A DNA stretch of 64,000 nt, taken from NCBI RefSeq assembly GCF_905475465.1, contig NC_062259.1:12162501-12226500 (forward strand), written 5' to 3'. Position numbers and translations under genes: made by a program. The notes under the pieces are model-generated. The model had not been told where the DNA came from and did no database searches. It saw only the letters and a list, made by a program, of their open reading frames with translations. This DNA comes from Pieris napi. Lineage: Eukaryota; Arthropoda; Insecta; Lepidoptera; Pieridae. Shown here one piece after another: positions 1 to 13,051 of the stretch (the first letter of the stretch is position 1; every line of letters starts with the position of its first letter).

Positions 1-394
1 TGGCTTATAAAATATAATTAGACACTAACGTATATTTTATTTCCTGTGACTATCTCTATAGATCTAATATATAAGAAATTGATCGTATCACACCAATCTT
101 TATAAAGGGAACTTAAGTTCAAACTTTTAAACGTTTATCACAGTATAAGCAATAAGTTTTTAGCCTATAAGTTAAGTATATTAAACTTATTCTAAAAATG
201 TTTCTTGACAAATTTAAATTCGTAAATCCTCAATATTTAAGTTTTCTATTTATCAATTTGTATTATTATTATTACTACGTACTTTAATGTGTGTTTGTGT
301 TTTTTAAACTTATTATTTCTCAATAAAGTTAAAGTAAATGTATATTATAAAAAAATATCCAGTTGCGCTATAACCAACCAAGGCCAAGGATATA

Positions 395-530
395 TATACG
401 TAGATTGCATCTGTTCCTTTGATTTTTATTTTATTTATATAGACAAGTACGTGATCAGCCCTCTGTATCTACCGCATGTCGTCGATTTTTAAGTCTGACC
501 CACGTTGGTTTCCTCACGGCGTGTACGTAG
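395..530 (-). mobile_element. SINE family S1, degraded internal fragment
   Basis: GACAAGTACGTGATCAGCC and GGTTTCCTCACGGCGTG align in order with the body of the copy at 24527-24712. Both ends have decayed. Confidence 0.6.
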
Positions 531-627
531 GTGGTGCTAATTGCGCAGTTTAAAAAAATCAATGGTTGCACAGCCGTGATTCGGATTCGCTATCAGTCTG
601 GACCAGCTTAGACCACTAAAATACTGC

Positions 628-765
628 TCATATTCAAACTCAAACTCAAAATATCTTTATTCATGTAGGTAAACAAGTACACTTATGAATTGTCAGAAAG
701 AAGTTAAATTAATTGTAAATTTACATTTACTACCAGTTCGCAAGTCAAGGGCGTAGAGCAGGTAA
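628..765 (+). repeat. dispersed repeat R1 (CTTTATTCATGTAGG type)
   Basis: The segment contains CAAAATATCTTTATTCATG, a CACTTATGAATTGTCAG block and TACATTTACTACCAGTTC followed by CAAGGGCGTAGA. The same ordered blocks recur at 2025-2190 and, inverted, at 61485-61590. The LINE 3'-UTR or SINE origin is inferred from dispersal only. Confidence 0.65.
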
Positions 766-2024
766 GAATATATATCGTATATATTTATATTTAATTAAGA
801 CCTGTGTGTCCCTATGTTGAGTTTAAGCTTAGTTCTAAATCTGTGTTATATAGTGTTTAGGCTATTCATTAACTCCTCAAGGAAATTAACTATATTTATA
901 CATCAAAAGAACGTGCAATTCAGCCATTACTTCAAAGAAACAAAGAGTACTGAACAACAATTTTTAACTTCTATTAAATCTTAAAGATCGCTTAAATACT
1001 GTTATAATAATAATTATTATAGCCTTTATTTCCAAAACTGAATTAAATAGTGTTAGTATAAATAAAACTTAACAATTATCGCAATAAAAACTAAACTCTT
1101 TCCTATTAGTAATTGAAGCGTGTAGGATTTATTAGCCTTTGTTCCATTCAAAACTATATGGTTACGTGATCGTAAAGTGCCCTCATTTGTAATCTTGCCA
1201 AATTACAACGCGTAAAAGTGGAACACGCAGCCATGAACGAAATTTGGATATTGACCGGCCAAAGACTAGAGAAAGAACTCGTTTGGTTACAAAATAGGCT
1301 ATCGATTTGTCGAAATGTAAATAATTAATTATTGCTAAATAATTCGATATTCGATCAAAAGATCCGAAGACCGAGGTTAAAGCTTAGACGATCCGGTAAT
1401 TACAGCACCTACTAATAGATAAATACATAATCAATAAGAAAACATAGGTTAGGACTTCAGCTCTAAGGCTGATTTTCAGTCGTCCACCATTGGCCTAAAG
1501 AATTACCAATATACACAAGTATGTAGAGAACGTGGTAGACAGTAAGATATTTAACAATCAGGTTGATTTCCTCAACTTTTTAACTATATTTAAATTACGT
1601 GTACCCTCTAGATACCCATCATCACATTTGTCCCTTCACAAGATCGCAATTTGGCCGAAACTCCGATATTTAGTGTAATTGTATATATTTAGAGTTAGGT
1701 ACATCTTTCTACTTTTATAAATTCTAAACAACTTGGCACAGAGGAAGCCTGAATTATATATAGCTTTAGGTAAACTAGTTTGAAAAGGTCATCCAGGTGT
1801 TTTAAATTATTCGATTCACACGAGAAATGGTTTTGTTATCAGGTAGATATGATGGAAAATTGTCGGGCATTATAAAAATTAATACTACTTGCAATTTACG
1901 AAAGAATTGAGCCGTACAATTTTCTGCTTAGAAGTAGTCTAGAGCCTTAGTAGAAGGCTTTATAGAAAGCCACATAGATCGAAGGATTTACAAAACTACG
2001 TAAAAAAAAGTAAAAAGTAAAAAA

Positions 2025-2190
2025 TCATTTAATCATTTAGGTAGATAACATAATGTACACTTATGACTCGTCAGTAAAGAAATACATATTAATGCTTCTA
2101 ATTTTACATTTACTGCCAGTTCTCAAATCAAGGGCGTAGAACGGAAGAGAAGAACTGGCAATAAACTCTCCGCCTCTCTTTTTAATCTGT
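2025..2190 (+). repeat. dispersed repeat R1, second copy
   Basis: Blocks ATCATTTAGGTAGATAACAT, CACTTATGACTCGTCAG, TTTTACATTTACTGCCAG and CAAGGGCGTAGAACGG match the copies at 628-765 and 61485-61590. It ends in a short imperfect hairpin, CCAGTTCTC against GAACTGG. Confidence 0.65.
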
Positions 2191-3865
2191 AGTTCTCAAT
2201 TCAAAAAAAATTACGCAAGGTATTTGATTCACATGTTCCAGTCACAGTTTGTGAACACAATTGTTCGGTTGTTATGTTTTGGAAATTGTATACGACACTA
2301 TAATTATCCTTAATCTATTTAGTTATATAATATGATGAAATAACGTTTTCTCTAAATTAACAATTCGTCTATCTAGACAATTGTAATATCAATGTTACAT
2401 GATTATATGAAGTGCTATGGGGTGCCAATTATGATCGGGCGTCGATATAAAGACAACGTAAATTAATTTATTCAGAATACATAACTAAAATTATAAAGAA
2501 TACCTATATGATGTTACTGCAAAAATTTATTTTTGAAGGTAATGCTTAGACCATCATACAATCATACATCTTGAGTGCAATATGTATTTTAATTTTTTTT
2601 ATTAACTAAACTGATCTGGAAAAAATTAGTATTTAGATGATACATTAAGATTGATTATAAAATTAACAAACGTTATCGAGTTGTTTACGCCAGATAAGCA
2701 GTTCTTGTAAAGTACTAACACTAAAAACATATCCCGGAACTAATAAAGTAGGTGTACGAGCCAAGGCTGTGCATTTTGTTCACTCATGATTTCCTAAATC
2801 GTCTGAGTTACGCCCCGAGAGTATAGCCAGACGTAGGCACTCTCTTCAACTGTTACATCGCATTCATTCGTTACATAGTAATTAACATTTCATTATTTCG
2901 CTCATATTCTTTTACGTGAGTGGTTAATAACGTGTAAAAACAAAATCCTCTATTATTTAAAGCACCCCGATAACCCAGGAACCGCACTGTAGGTGTTTCA
3001 TAGCTTAAAACTGTTACATGCTATTTGAAATCAGTCGATGTATGGTCGTGCTTTGGTTCCAAGGTTTCGTAAACTTTTTTGTACGTATATATAGTATGTT
3101 ACGAAATGATATTGAGGTTCATGACATCAGTGGCCTGAAGATGCCATTGTGTCGTCACCAAGTACAAGTTCTATGAGAAACCGATGACCAAGGTGATGTG
3201 AGATCAGGTTTTGGTTAACTTTTTGGGTCGTTATATACATTTTTAAACGCAGTACTACTGTTTGGCGTGTTAGCCGGTTAAAATAGGTTTTTAAGTCATC
3301 GGTAAATTTTTAAAGCTGTTTCATAAGCACAAAGACCGTTTTGTGGGGCTTCTTGTGGTTTTAAATAACGTGAGAGAGTTAAAATTTAAGGGGGTTATAG
3401 TTAACTGGATGAATTTATTAAATAAATCACCAAAAATTGTTTACAAAACAGTGTGCTTAGAAACTTTATCTAATATAAAAAATATATAAAACCTTGAAAA
3501 CAAGATTTAAACTACATTTTGCAGATAGAATTTTTAAATGCAATTAATAAACTTTTGATATCATGCAAAAGGAATACCGTTTTATAATGTAATGGCTCTT
3601 AGTGATTGCTTTCCGTGCTTAGGGCCCTTTTCATTAGTTGTGATCATAGATCACATTGTTCGATATCCCGATGAACATTAATTAAAGATATTTATGTAAA
3701 CTGTTTGACCGTCAAATAAAATAACTTCCTCAATAAGTTAATCAGCATACTAATTAATCAGAATTATTTTTTGATAATTTAAAAAAGGCTTAATAAAGAT
3801 TAATATCGATCAACTAAAGCACGGTTTTTGTGCATTTAAATCCCTCTAAGCACAAGGCGAGTTAG

Positions 3866-4100
3866 CAATACCATCTTCACCATAAGGGCACACGGGGCCC
3901 GTGCCCAGGGCCCCCATTCTCAGGGGGCCCCGCAGGACCGAAAATTTCTACATAATATATCATACTGTATTTTATCACCTATAATAAATAGTCATACTTA
4001 GTATTTTTTTTAAATTATAATTAGCTTTTTTTTACTTCCCAAAAGGGTCCCAAATTCTTGTGTGCCCAATGGCCCCAGCCTAGTTTAAGACGGCCCTGCG
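3866..4100. repeat. GC-ended dispersed repeat, probable non-autonomous transposon
   Basis: Two GC-rich ends flank an AT-rich core. The left end is GGGCACACGGGGCCCGTGCC with a GGGCCCCC run. The right end is GTGTGCCCAATGGCCCCAGC then GACGGCCCTG. The ends are roughly complementary (GGGCACAC against GTGTGCCC), so an inverted-repeat element is likely. The family is not identified. Confidence 0.55.
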
Positions 4101-7100
4101 AGATAGTAAGAACTTCAGAGATGAGAGGAGAAAAGAGTATCAAGGGTGGAGATGGATTTGTAGAAATCCTTCAATCTGGGTTGCAGCTCCTCACAAACGT
4201 TTTGTAAAACAAAGAAGAAAGCGGTTAAAAGAATGTCGGAGGGTTTATTGCATCTCATCCATTCGACGTCCTTGATTTGAGAACTGGAAGAATTGGGAAG
4301 ACTTATAAAGTGTAAATTGTTTTCTGAATATATTTTTTTGTTAGTTTAGTAGTTTTTGTTAGTTTTTTGGTAGTTAGTTAGTTAAAAAACCTTATTGATT
4401 TGTAAGTAAAGCAATATTGGTGAAAATACTCGTCCCACATAGAAGGTAATTTGCTTGACAACGCTAATAACCTAAAGTTCGACAGTTCAACATAACATTA
4501 TGTAATTTGTCACACTTGACATCGCGAGCCACAATTATATAACCGCACAACTATTATCTATGGCCGTTCTGTATATTGACATTGGCAACATTGAGTATTG
4601 TCAAAAGCCTAACCTAGTATTCGAATTTCGAATAATTCGAGATGTGATTGCAAGTCCAAGTTTAAATTTATTTTAAAAACTTATTCATAAACACTTAATC
4701 AGACACGGAAAGTACTAGACACTCCTAACTAAAATATTATATTAAGTTTTTTACACTTTACTACAGGAATATATACTTTTTGTTTGCTAAAATTACACAA
4801 ACGGATGTTGAAGTTAAGAAACATAAAGTAAATGAAATTCCAATTAAGTTATTTTTATTAGCAGCGAAGATTTTAAGCAATACGTGAATAAAATTAATTA
4901 TTCTCTTTCCTAATGATGAAAGAGACAGATTTAGACATTAAAGACACTTTCGATTTTTCTTTTTCTCGTCTCTTAAGACTGAATCGTCAAGGCACAAAAC
5001 TAATACAACGAAAAATAACTTCTTCGTTCAAACTTCTAAGCTAAAACACCGAATTAGTAATAAATAAAAGAATAAAATTTAAATTACTTTTTATACATTT
5101 TGGCATGTTTATTATGGTCAATTCCATACTTAAATTATTGAACTTATAAAGTATATAACGAAAATTTGCATTTTGTAAATATTGTGACTACAATAAAGTT
5201 TGCATAGAATTTGTTTTTTTCAGATGAGATCTTAATGGAAATTATTAGGGTTATAAGATTTTAATCTTAATTTCAATTGAGCTGAAGTTTAATATGTTAA
5301 TAGTCATTCAAATTGACTTTAAAGGAAATACAAACATATCTATAGAAAGTTTATTGAGATATTATGGTGTTTCATTGTATTTTTTTTTTCACTATTTAGT
5401 TACGTCACTTATGGCATAACACTAACAACCAAAAGGATCCTTTACTTAAACATAAGTTAATGCTAGTTATTTAATCCTTTAATACTATTCTAATAAAAAA
5501 CATGATTAATATTTATGAATTAACATTTTTTTAGTTTTATGACGCCGCATTTTATAATTTGATGATAAAATATTCAGTTTAATAATTAAAATGTTCCGGA
5601 TGTATCACGCAATGCTACTCAAAATATTACGCGTAATATTATTCACATTTTTTTAATTACTAAGAATAATACGTCGCGTTTGACTAACTAGCGAGTAAAC
5701 CAAATTATAAAAGAAATAAGAGTCTTTCCTCCATAATTGATTTTGTTCCCTTTGGAGTGGAGACTATTAGGCCGTGGGGCTTAAGCCCGCATAAGATAGA
5801 AGAAGATAATTAAAGATTTAAGTTGGCACCTGGTAGATAGTACCGGTGAACAACGAATAAGTATAGCAATACAGCGAAGAAATGCTGCCAGCATTAAAGG
5901 TACACTACCACAGGAACCAAACTTTTTTAATTTGTTTCAATATTTTATTTTTACTATTTAGGTTAAGAAAATTGTAAATATACTGTAGACTCGATTGTTA
6001 TATTTAGGTACTAATAATTTAATTTATATTTCTCATACAATGAACATAAAGGTTATTATGAACAACCGGTTTCGCCTTTTTTATGCCAAAAGCATAGCAA
6101 TACACAACGATACGGTTGTAACATAAATCAGCAACATTAAATTTGATTCGTTTCTAGTAAATTTGGAAAATTACTATGTTTAAGCCGATGTCTTTATTAT
6201 TATTTTATTTGCCGTAACTAATTTAATTTGTATAGTTTATATTTCTTTGTTTAATCTCAACCAATACCAATAAAATATTAATTTATCTAAATAGTAAATA
6301 ATATACATGCTCCTTCATAAATAAAAAAAATATTTTTATGAACATAAGGCAACAAGTAGAAACTATAGTATTTTTTTCATGTGGCTACAAAAAATGACAC
6401 AATAATAATAAAAAAATATCCGTAAATCACAATTGAATTTATAAACACAGCACAAATATTCGCAATCCAATAAAAAAATACTTACAGGTATAAGTAATCC
6501 TTCGGCGCGAAAAGCAGTTTACTCGACGACGCACAAACTTGTAATGTTGAACACAGGCAGCGCACACGTCTTCTATCCACTGTAAAGAGCCTTTTCTCAG
6601 TGAAGCAAGAAAAACCTTAAATATTATATTACACGATTTAGCATAACACTCTCGTGTATATACAATACACGCGACTTCACATAAAGGTGAAAATTATCGA
6701 ATATTTAAATTGTGTAAGTTATAAATTAGGTACGTTAAAATATATTCCGTAGAATAATAATAATGCTTGATGATATAAGCTATTTCAATAAAAATGAAAC
6801 GCAAAATATGTCGCTAAGCTTAAAACTCGAAGATGGCTGCACCTTTTTGAGTTTTTTTTATTTTTTTCCTTAAATTCTAAGGAGGTATTTCATGGGTTTT
6901 TATGTTTAGCTTTTTAATAATAATATACTAACACTAGTCCGTAAGTTTATACTAACATAATGATGGATTATTTTATCTGAACAAATAAATAAATAATAAT
7001 AATATATGCAGAGAAAAATTTTGTTTAGTACTGAGGTAGTTATTAGGGAAAAGTTAACAGCCTCTATGGGGAAGTATAGCAAAATGTTCCATATGTTGGT

Positions 7101-7424
7101 TGCAGCTATTAAAAAGGTAAGTTAGGAAAAAAAATTCAGACAACCTTGTTTTTTTTTCTAAACATCTTCAGGCTTATTATAACTTGGAGGAATCTTTATT
7201 TACTTGAGAATATGCTAAACATTATACTAGGATTTCTTTTTATTCCAATTTTAAACGAACATACAAAAACATAAAGATTATTAGTCTGTTCATCTCATTA
7301 TCATATTACAATAATACATAAATTAGCGGTTTAAAAAAAATAATTTGTTTCGGGATTATTAGTTTTTTAATAGAGATGGTTGTTTTGGACCTAACCAACA
7401 GTATCGCCTTTTTGAATCACAAAA

Positions 7425-7583
7425 ATTACGGATTTCTCACGATTTCTTTCCTTCACCGTAACGCACAGAGTAAGATGCATATAGAGTCCACGTAAACGCA
7501 CAAATAGACCTTGGTGCACGGACGGAGATCGAACCTACGACCACAGAGATGGCAGTCGCACGCCACGCCAAACCAATATGTAA
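7425..7583 (-). mobile_element. SINE family S1-like fragment with tRNA-like head
   Basis: The minus strand reads a tRNA-like head with GGTCGTAGGTTCGATCTCC (B box), then GTGCACCAAGGTC. The plus strand further left has CACGATTTCTTTCCTTCACC, the family's conserved body motif. The rest of the body is degraded. Confidence 0.7.
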
Positions 7584-9127
7584 GAGTTTATTCGTGCTAT
7601 TAATATATTTCTTGTGTATATATTGTCTCTGATATTAATACAAAGATCTGGGTATGTGACGGCTATTATTAAATATTCAGTGATATAGAAAGAATGCTTT
7701 GGCAACAAAACAGAATTAATTATATACTGAAAAAAGCTCACTTATCTTCGATATATAGGAAACAATTGTATGGTGTAGTAATTGTAATTAATGTCTATAT
7801 GAAAAATTACAATTGACCTCAGTTTTTTTCGAACCCACTGTCAATAATATTCGTAATCCTCAATCCTTTAAAAAATTTCAACAAAAAAATTTGACAGTAA
7901 AAAATTATATGCGTTAAGCGTATTTCTTTCCAAAACATATAATTTATTTTATTCGCACGGTCGAATCTCTCTTATTGTTGTACTGAGATCCTGTTAAGGT
8001 TGTATAATTGAGTTGTCGAAGGACAAATATATCCAGTTTCAAGAGGCAAAAAATGTGTCTGCTTTGTACTTGTTTTACTAGAATATAATATAAAATAATA
8101 CGGTTGTCATGGCAGTAGGTTGCCAGTAGAGTAGGTACCGAGGATGGGAAGAGTACGACATATAAGGCAAGTGACAACATTTACCTGGTTCTGACTGTAC
8201 AATAAATAAAACATAGTAATTGATAAGACATATAAAGCAAATTGACAAATTAATCACAAAGCCGAAATGAAATCCATCTTCTTCCACCGCTGTAACTAAA
8301 GCATCACGCCTCAGTATGTATCGCAATTCCATTTATTTGATGTTTTCCTATGCACAACGTGGCACAGAAGGGCGCGCAGAACCTCATGAAAGCTAGAGAA
8401 GGAAAAGAAGAGGTACGCCCGTATCGTGTAGATGAAGGAGATGGTGGAGATAAACGGCCATGCCGTAGATTTCCAGGTGGAATGCGTAAGCAACCCCGAG
8501 AACCTCGGCCATACGCGCTTTGTTAGCAGTATCTAATATTGATATTAGTTCGTATTGCCCACCCGGATCTTTCTAGTGATAAAAATGTGCACGAAATATC
8601 CTTGTAATTGGGTTATTATATTACGCATATACTATAAATGTATTGCATATAACATTAAAATATACATTTCATAATGATTAAGCGTAACTGTTTTTAATTA
8701 CTCATTGCTTAATACTGAAAACACATTTTGGCGAGAGGTGTTAGGGACTAATTTTATAAAGAACTAGCGGTCTGTTCTTGCTTCGCACGACTAAGTATTT
8801 TGCTTTAATTTGGAAATAAATTACTCAGGAATAATATTCTAATTTAATTTTTTTAAACCCGTCCAGTAATTTATCCATTTCACCTACAAATCTTTTCTCT
8901 TTATAATAGATATTTTGTACGATCATATTTTATTGAATGCTATTGTAGTGATATGGAATAGATATTTCGATGCTTTCATTGGTTGAAGCAAGTAGGTGAC
9001 TTGGTACCTGACAAACAAATTTCCGGAATCAGCCGTCCGTGCTGTCATGTCGGTGACATTTGGGTCAAAGCTGTGGTTGAGAAGCAGCCAGTTCAAAGAC
9101 AAACTTTTTCCTGAAATTCAACCAAGG

Positions 9128-9452
9128 ATCCCCGAGTAAACCATGGTTCTTTAAAGTTAAAAGTTATAAAATGTCACTTCTATCATTTTCAGAATGCATT
9201 TAGGACACGTTTGTACACCTCATTTAGCATGGATTCGTATTGTTGATAGTAATATTTGTGAGTGTGGAGAAGATATATGGTAGAGCCATATTTTCTTTTC
9301 TTGTTCCCAATATGACCTCCTTTCTGAATTCCTTACAATTACTTTATGTTCCGTTTCCGACTAAAATCTCCTGCCTTTTACTTTATCCTTTATTGTATTA
9401 TAATGGAATAATATTATCTTCTTTCATAATCAATAATAATATTAAGAATTAA
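9128..9452 (+). pseudogene. LINE (Jockey/R1-like) ORF2 C-terminal remnant
   Basis: Across two frames the plus strand reads pieces resembling the C-terminal zinc-knuckle region of arthropod non-LTR retrotransposons. One is IRIVDSNICECGEDI, with its CxC pattern. A frameshifted continuation runs from about 9290 to 9452 (YVPFPTKISCLL and INNNIKN). Frameshifts and stops show it is dead. The clade is inferred from pattern only. Confidence 0.6.
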
Positions 9453-10448
9453 TATGTTTATGTTTATTTTATTTATGATACATTTGTTTGTAACATGATT
9501 ACTAAGCTTACTTATGAAATAAGTGTATTTTTTAGAAACATGCTTCCGCCTTTGATGTAATCATGTCGACATTTTGTAACGTTAAAGCATTTTTGCTCTA
9601 ATAAATTTAAAATTAAAGTAATAGTACACATAAAACTTTAAACATAATTGCTTTAACACAAACATGTTATTTTTTGTATGTTTTCGCAAACTATTATTAA
9701 GTAGAACATGCTCACCAGGTAACTTTAATTAGGTTTAAGTTTTTATTTAGATTTAAAAATGTTTTTCCCATATTATGTTCTTTGATTTTTTGTGTTCCAT
9801 TTTAAACTAGAGCCCACGAACATAGATTCCACCATAACGTGAATGTCGAGGCTTTTCAACTCTTTGACACCACGGGCCTAGTGAGAAGATTGAAAAGGTC
9901 AAAACCATTTGATCTAGTGAATTAGTGTTAGTGCACGTTAGTAATACTAAACAGGAAGTGAAAAAAATCATTTTTAGTAAATCGGGTTAGACTTAAAATA
10001 CTTATTAGTCTTAAGTTAGGCTAGATCGTAATGTTCCATGATGCCTTAGTGAAGTTACATGTATAAAAAAAAATTAAACTAAATTTCTATGTTGTAATAT
10101 TATGAAGGTCATATTTTTCTTTTAGGACTTGATAAAAAAATGCGTACAAGCAAGCCAAGACACGTAACTCGAAGGAACTCAAAAAAATATTAAATTTTAC
10201 ATATGGGAATCACACTTACGGCCGCTGTCTATGATCGATTTATAATCTAAAATTATTTCCAAACCAGATTTCTTGCGATCGATCGAGAGTCTGCATTAAT
10301 ATACCTATGACAATCCTTGTAAGAAAAAGATTAGTCGTCTCTCACGTGGTTTCATTTTACGTGTTGCCCGTATTTGTGAGGAACTATATTACTACTTGAA
10401 GACGTTTAATTATGTAAAACGTATAGATTTATTGTAAAATCATACTAA

Positions 10449-10725
10449 TCTAATATATAAAATTCTAGTGTCACAATGTTCGATCCCATACTCTGAATAA
10501 TGAATTTTTTTATACATATTCAGTAAGTCTGAAAATATCTATTTTTAACCCCCTAAATGTCACAACCCTAAATTTTTATTTTTTATACAAAACTTTTTTT
10601 TATTATACCACCCCACTACAATCAACCCCTATTTTTATTATAGTAGATAGTTATTTTTATTGAACTATGCAAATGTTTCCTATAAATAATATACATGGCA
10701 AAACGACGTTTGCCGGGTCAGCTAG
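10449..10725 (+). mobile_element. non-autonomous Helitron, copy 1
   Basis: It begins TCTAATATATAAAATTC and ends with the hairpin GGCAAAACGACGTTTGCC, a short spacer GGGTCAG and CTAG. It sits between A (10448) and T (10726). A 5' TC, a 3' CTRR preceded by a hairpin, A/T insertion and no target duplication are the defining Helitron features. There is no coding capacity. Confidence 0.85.
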
Positions 10726-11737
10726 TTTTAATATAATAGTGAATCTCGAAATTGAATCATACCCAAAAAGTACTATCAAAAACGATTTTAATTAGTTTTT
10801 GGTATCAAAATTGAATTTCATCGACGTCATTAGACACTGTAGGGCATCAATTTCCAGCCAATTTGTATTGAGTCCATAATTTAACTGCTATTCAAATAAT
10901 AATTAACATTAATCATGCATATATAAATTCCTTTATGCATAAACAAATTCCTTTATTTTTCGCATACCTGTTTTTACAATGTAAAAAATTATGTTCAGAC
11001 TAGATAGTAGGCACGCGTAATAAAGCCAAAATGCGTTCAAATTCCGGAAAAGATATATTTTCTACTGGGCGAAAAATTATTTGAAAGAAAACTACTTGGC
11101 GAAGAATCTAAACCCCATAAGGCACATCAGGCTGATCAACCACATAAAAAATTATCAAAACACATACTGAAGTTTGAAGCCGCTACTTCAACTTTTATCG
11201 CTTTCGTATATTTAAAACTTATTGGGGTTTAACTTTAGCGTCTGGTGTAAAGGTAAGAGCGAAAATTGTTTATGGATTTTGACATACGGAGTTAAAGCTT
11301 AAGTAGAGATTCAGTAAGGAGAGTCAGACTTAAGTTTTCGATTCATACATACTCCTTACTTAAAATGGCTTTCTTATATAAAAATATTAGATGACGTGTG
11401 AAATTAGACTATTGGTAGTAGTAGGATTAGTTTACGACACTATAACTAATTTTGACGGCTCGAAAATTAACATTTGTTATTTAAAATAACTAAATAACTT
11501 ATTTATAATGCTCCTTGTAGTTTCAAGCGGCAAGGGCTTTCAAGAGGAAATTGCTCATAAAAATTCACTAGGCGCAAACCACAATTTTATCAAAAAAATA
11601 TTTATAAAATAGAACCTCGATAAGCGGAAAACTCGATCTCGAAAATGTTTTGTTCCGTTTAAGCTCAAAAAGCTCCATTACAATAGTAGACCAGTTTGTT
11701 ATTAAAAATTAATGTTTTTCTTTATTAAACTGAAGGA

Positions 11738-11893
11738 AAACGTTCCAAAAGTTCTGCAAATTTGACAGATATATCGAAAATAAAATAAATAACAAAAAAT
11801 GTTCCGTACACTTAGGTTGGTTGCAAATTTTATACGTGATATGAAATATTATATCGAAAACTTCCCCAAGTTTGCAGAACTTTTGGAATTTTT
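11738..11893. repeat. imperfect inverted repeat
   Basis: ACGTTCCAAAAGTTCTGCAA (from about 11740) and TTTGCAGAACTTTTGGAA (to about 11890) are inverted about 130 bp apart, within a wider AT-rich segment with CTCGATAAGCGGAAAACTCG. This is probably part of a decayed DNA transposon; its true ends are not found. Confidence 0.45.
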
Positions 11894-12687
11894 TTCACGA
11901 CCATACAGCAAAAATTAATTTAATTGCAATTTTAACAATGTTCCGGACTGCGGACAAGGTTGCAAAATGAGATTTATTGTCGTCCCAATGTACCATTCAC
12001 TTGACCGAAGTTTGAAAACTTTTGGAATCATTATCAAATTTTCGATTTCGAATGTCTATAATGACTGGCCTATAGGTAGACATCCCAACTCATCGGCAAA
12101 GAAGACAGAGGGTGTAGGCCGAGAGAAAAAACTCTCGGTACTCTTTTAAAATCATCAAACAATACTTTGAAATAATCAGCGATTCTGTTACATATTTTTC
12201 CTTTAACTCGAAAAATTTAATAGTACATCTGTATCTCGAATATAAAATTTATTTTACAATTTTTAAAACTCGGAAATTTATAACTAGACCAGTGCCGATA
12301 ATTTTTGAAACCAAAAAAAATTACAGTAGGATGAAACCCATTAGAAAAGCACGGGAATATGATCAAAATGAAAGGAAAAATAAATTACGGTCGATCTGAG
12401 GTCGGGAAGGGGTAGGGGGGGGAGTTTTAAGGGTAAAAAACGGTTTATCTCGATTTCCGGCAAAACTAAAAGTCCTATCGAAGAAAACTAAATGGCAAAG
12501 TTGGAGGTAATAAAAAGATCTACAACTTTTGTATTTGCAGATTTTTCACATAACCTCAAAATTTAGGTGAAAAATTCAAAAAACCAACTTTTTGGATTTT
12601 TATTGAGACTCAATTTTTTTTGAGTATTTCTCTGTTCTACTACCAACAAGCTGTTAGATATTTGCTTATTATTTTATTACAAAAAAG

Positions 12688-13051
12688 GGTGCGTGTACTT
12701 ATGTACACGCGTAAAGGGTTATACCTACTTCTTTGGCATTATTAAAAATAGTTTTTGATTGCATGCAAATAATTACAAGTAAATAATCAAAGACTGGAAA
12801 AGGAGTCATTATAGTCAATAAAGTTCAGTTTACATTTGAAAAATTAAATAAATAAATATTTATTATTATTCTCTTTCATTAAGTGTTACATAAATTCTAT
12901 TATTATTCAAATGTTTTTAAATTATGTCCAATGCCGTAGCATCTTCCGTGGGCAACTTCATTCTGTTAATTTTGTGTCACGGTGCGCGCGCATCGTAAAA
13001 TTTCACTCTCATCAATTTTTCATAACGCGCCTAAAGAAGTATAGCTTCAAT
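12688..13051 (+). repeat. long dispersed repeat L1, arm A of a pair about 35 kb apart
   Basis: From GGGTGCGTGTACTTATG to AGAAGTATAGCTTCAA this is near identical, in reverse orientation, to 48440-48803. Shared blocks include CCAATGCCGTAGCATCTTCC, GTGTCACGGTGCGCGCGCAT and AAAGACTGGAAAAGGAGTCA. Matched length without coding suggests two insertions of one non-autonomous element. Confidence 0.75.

Noticed and set aside
8078..8520. Cluster of minus-strand frames rich in hydrophobic residues, considered as exons of a membrane protein
   Set aside because: The frames overlap in different phases with no consistent splicing, and no family motif could be named.
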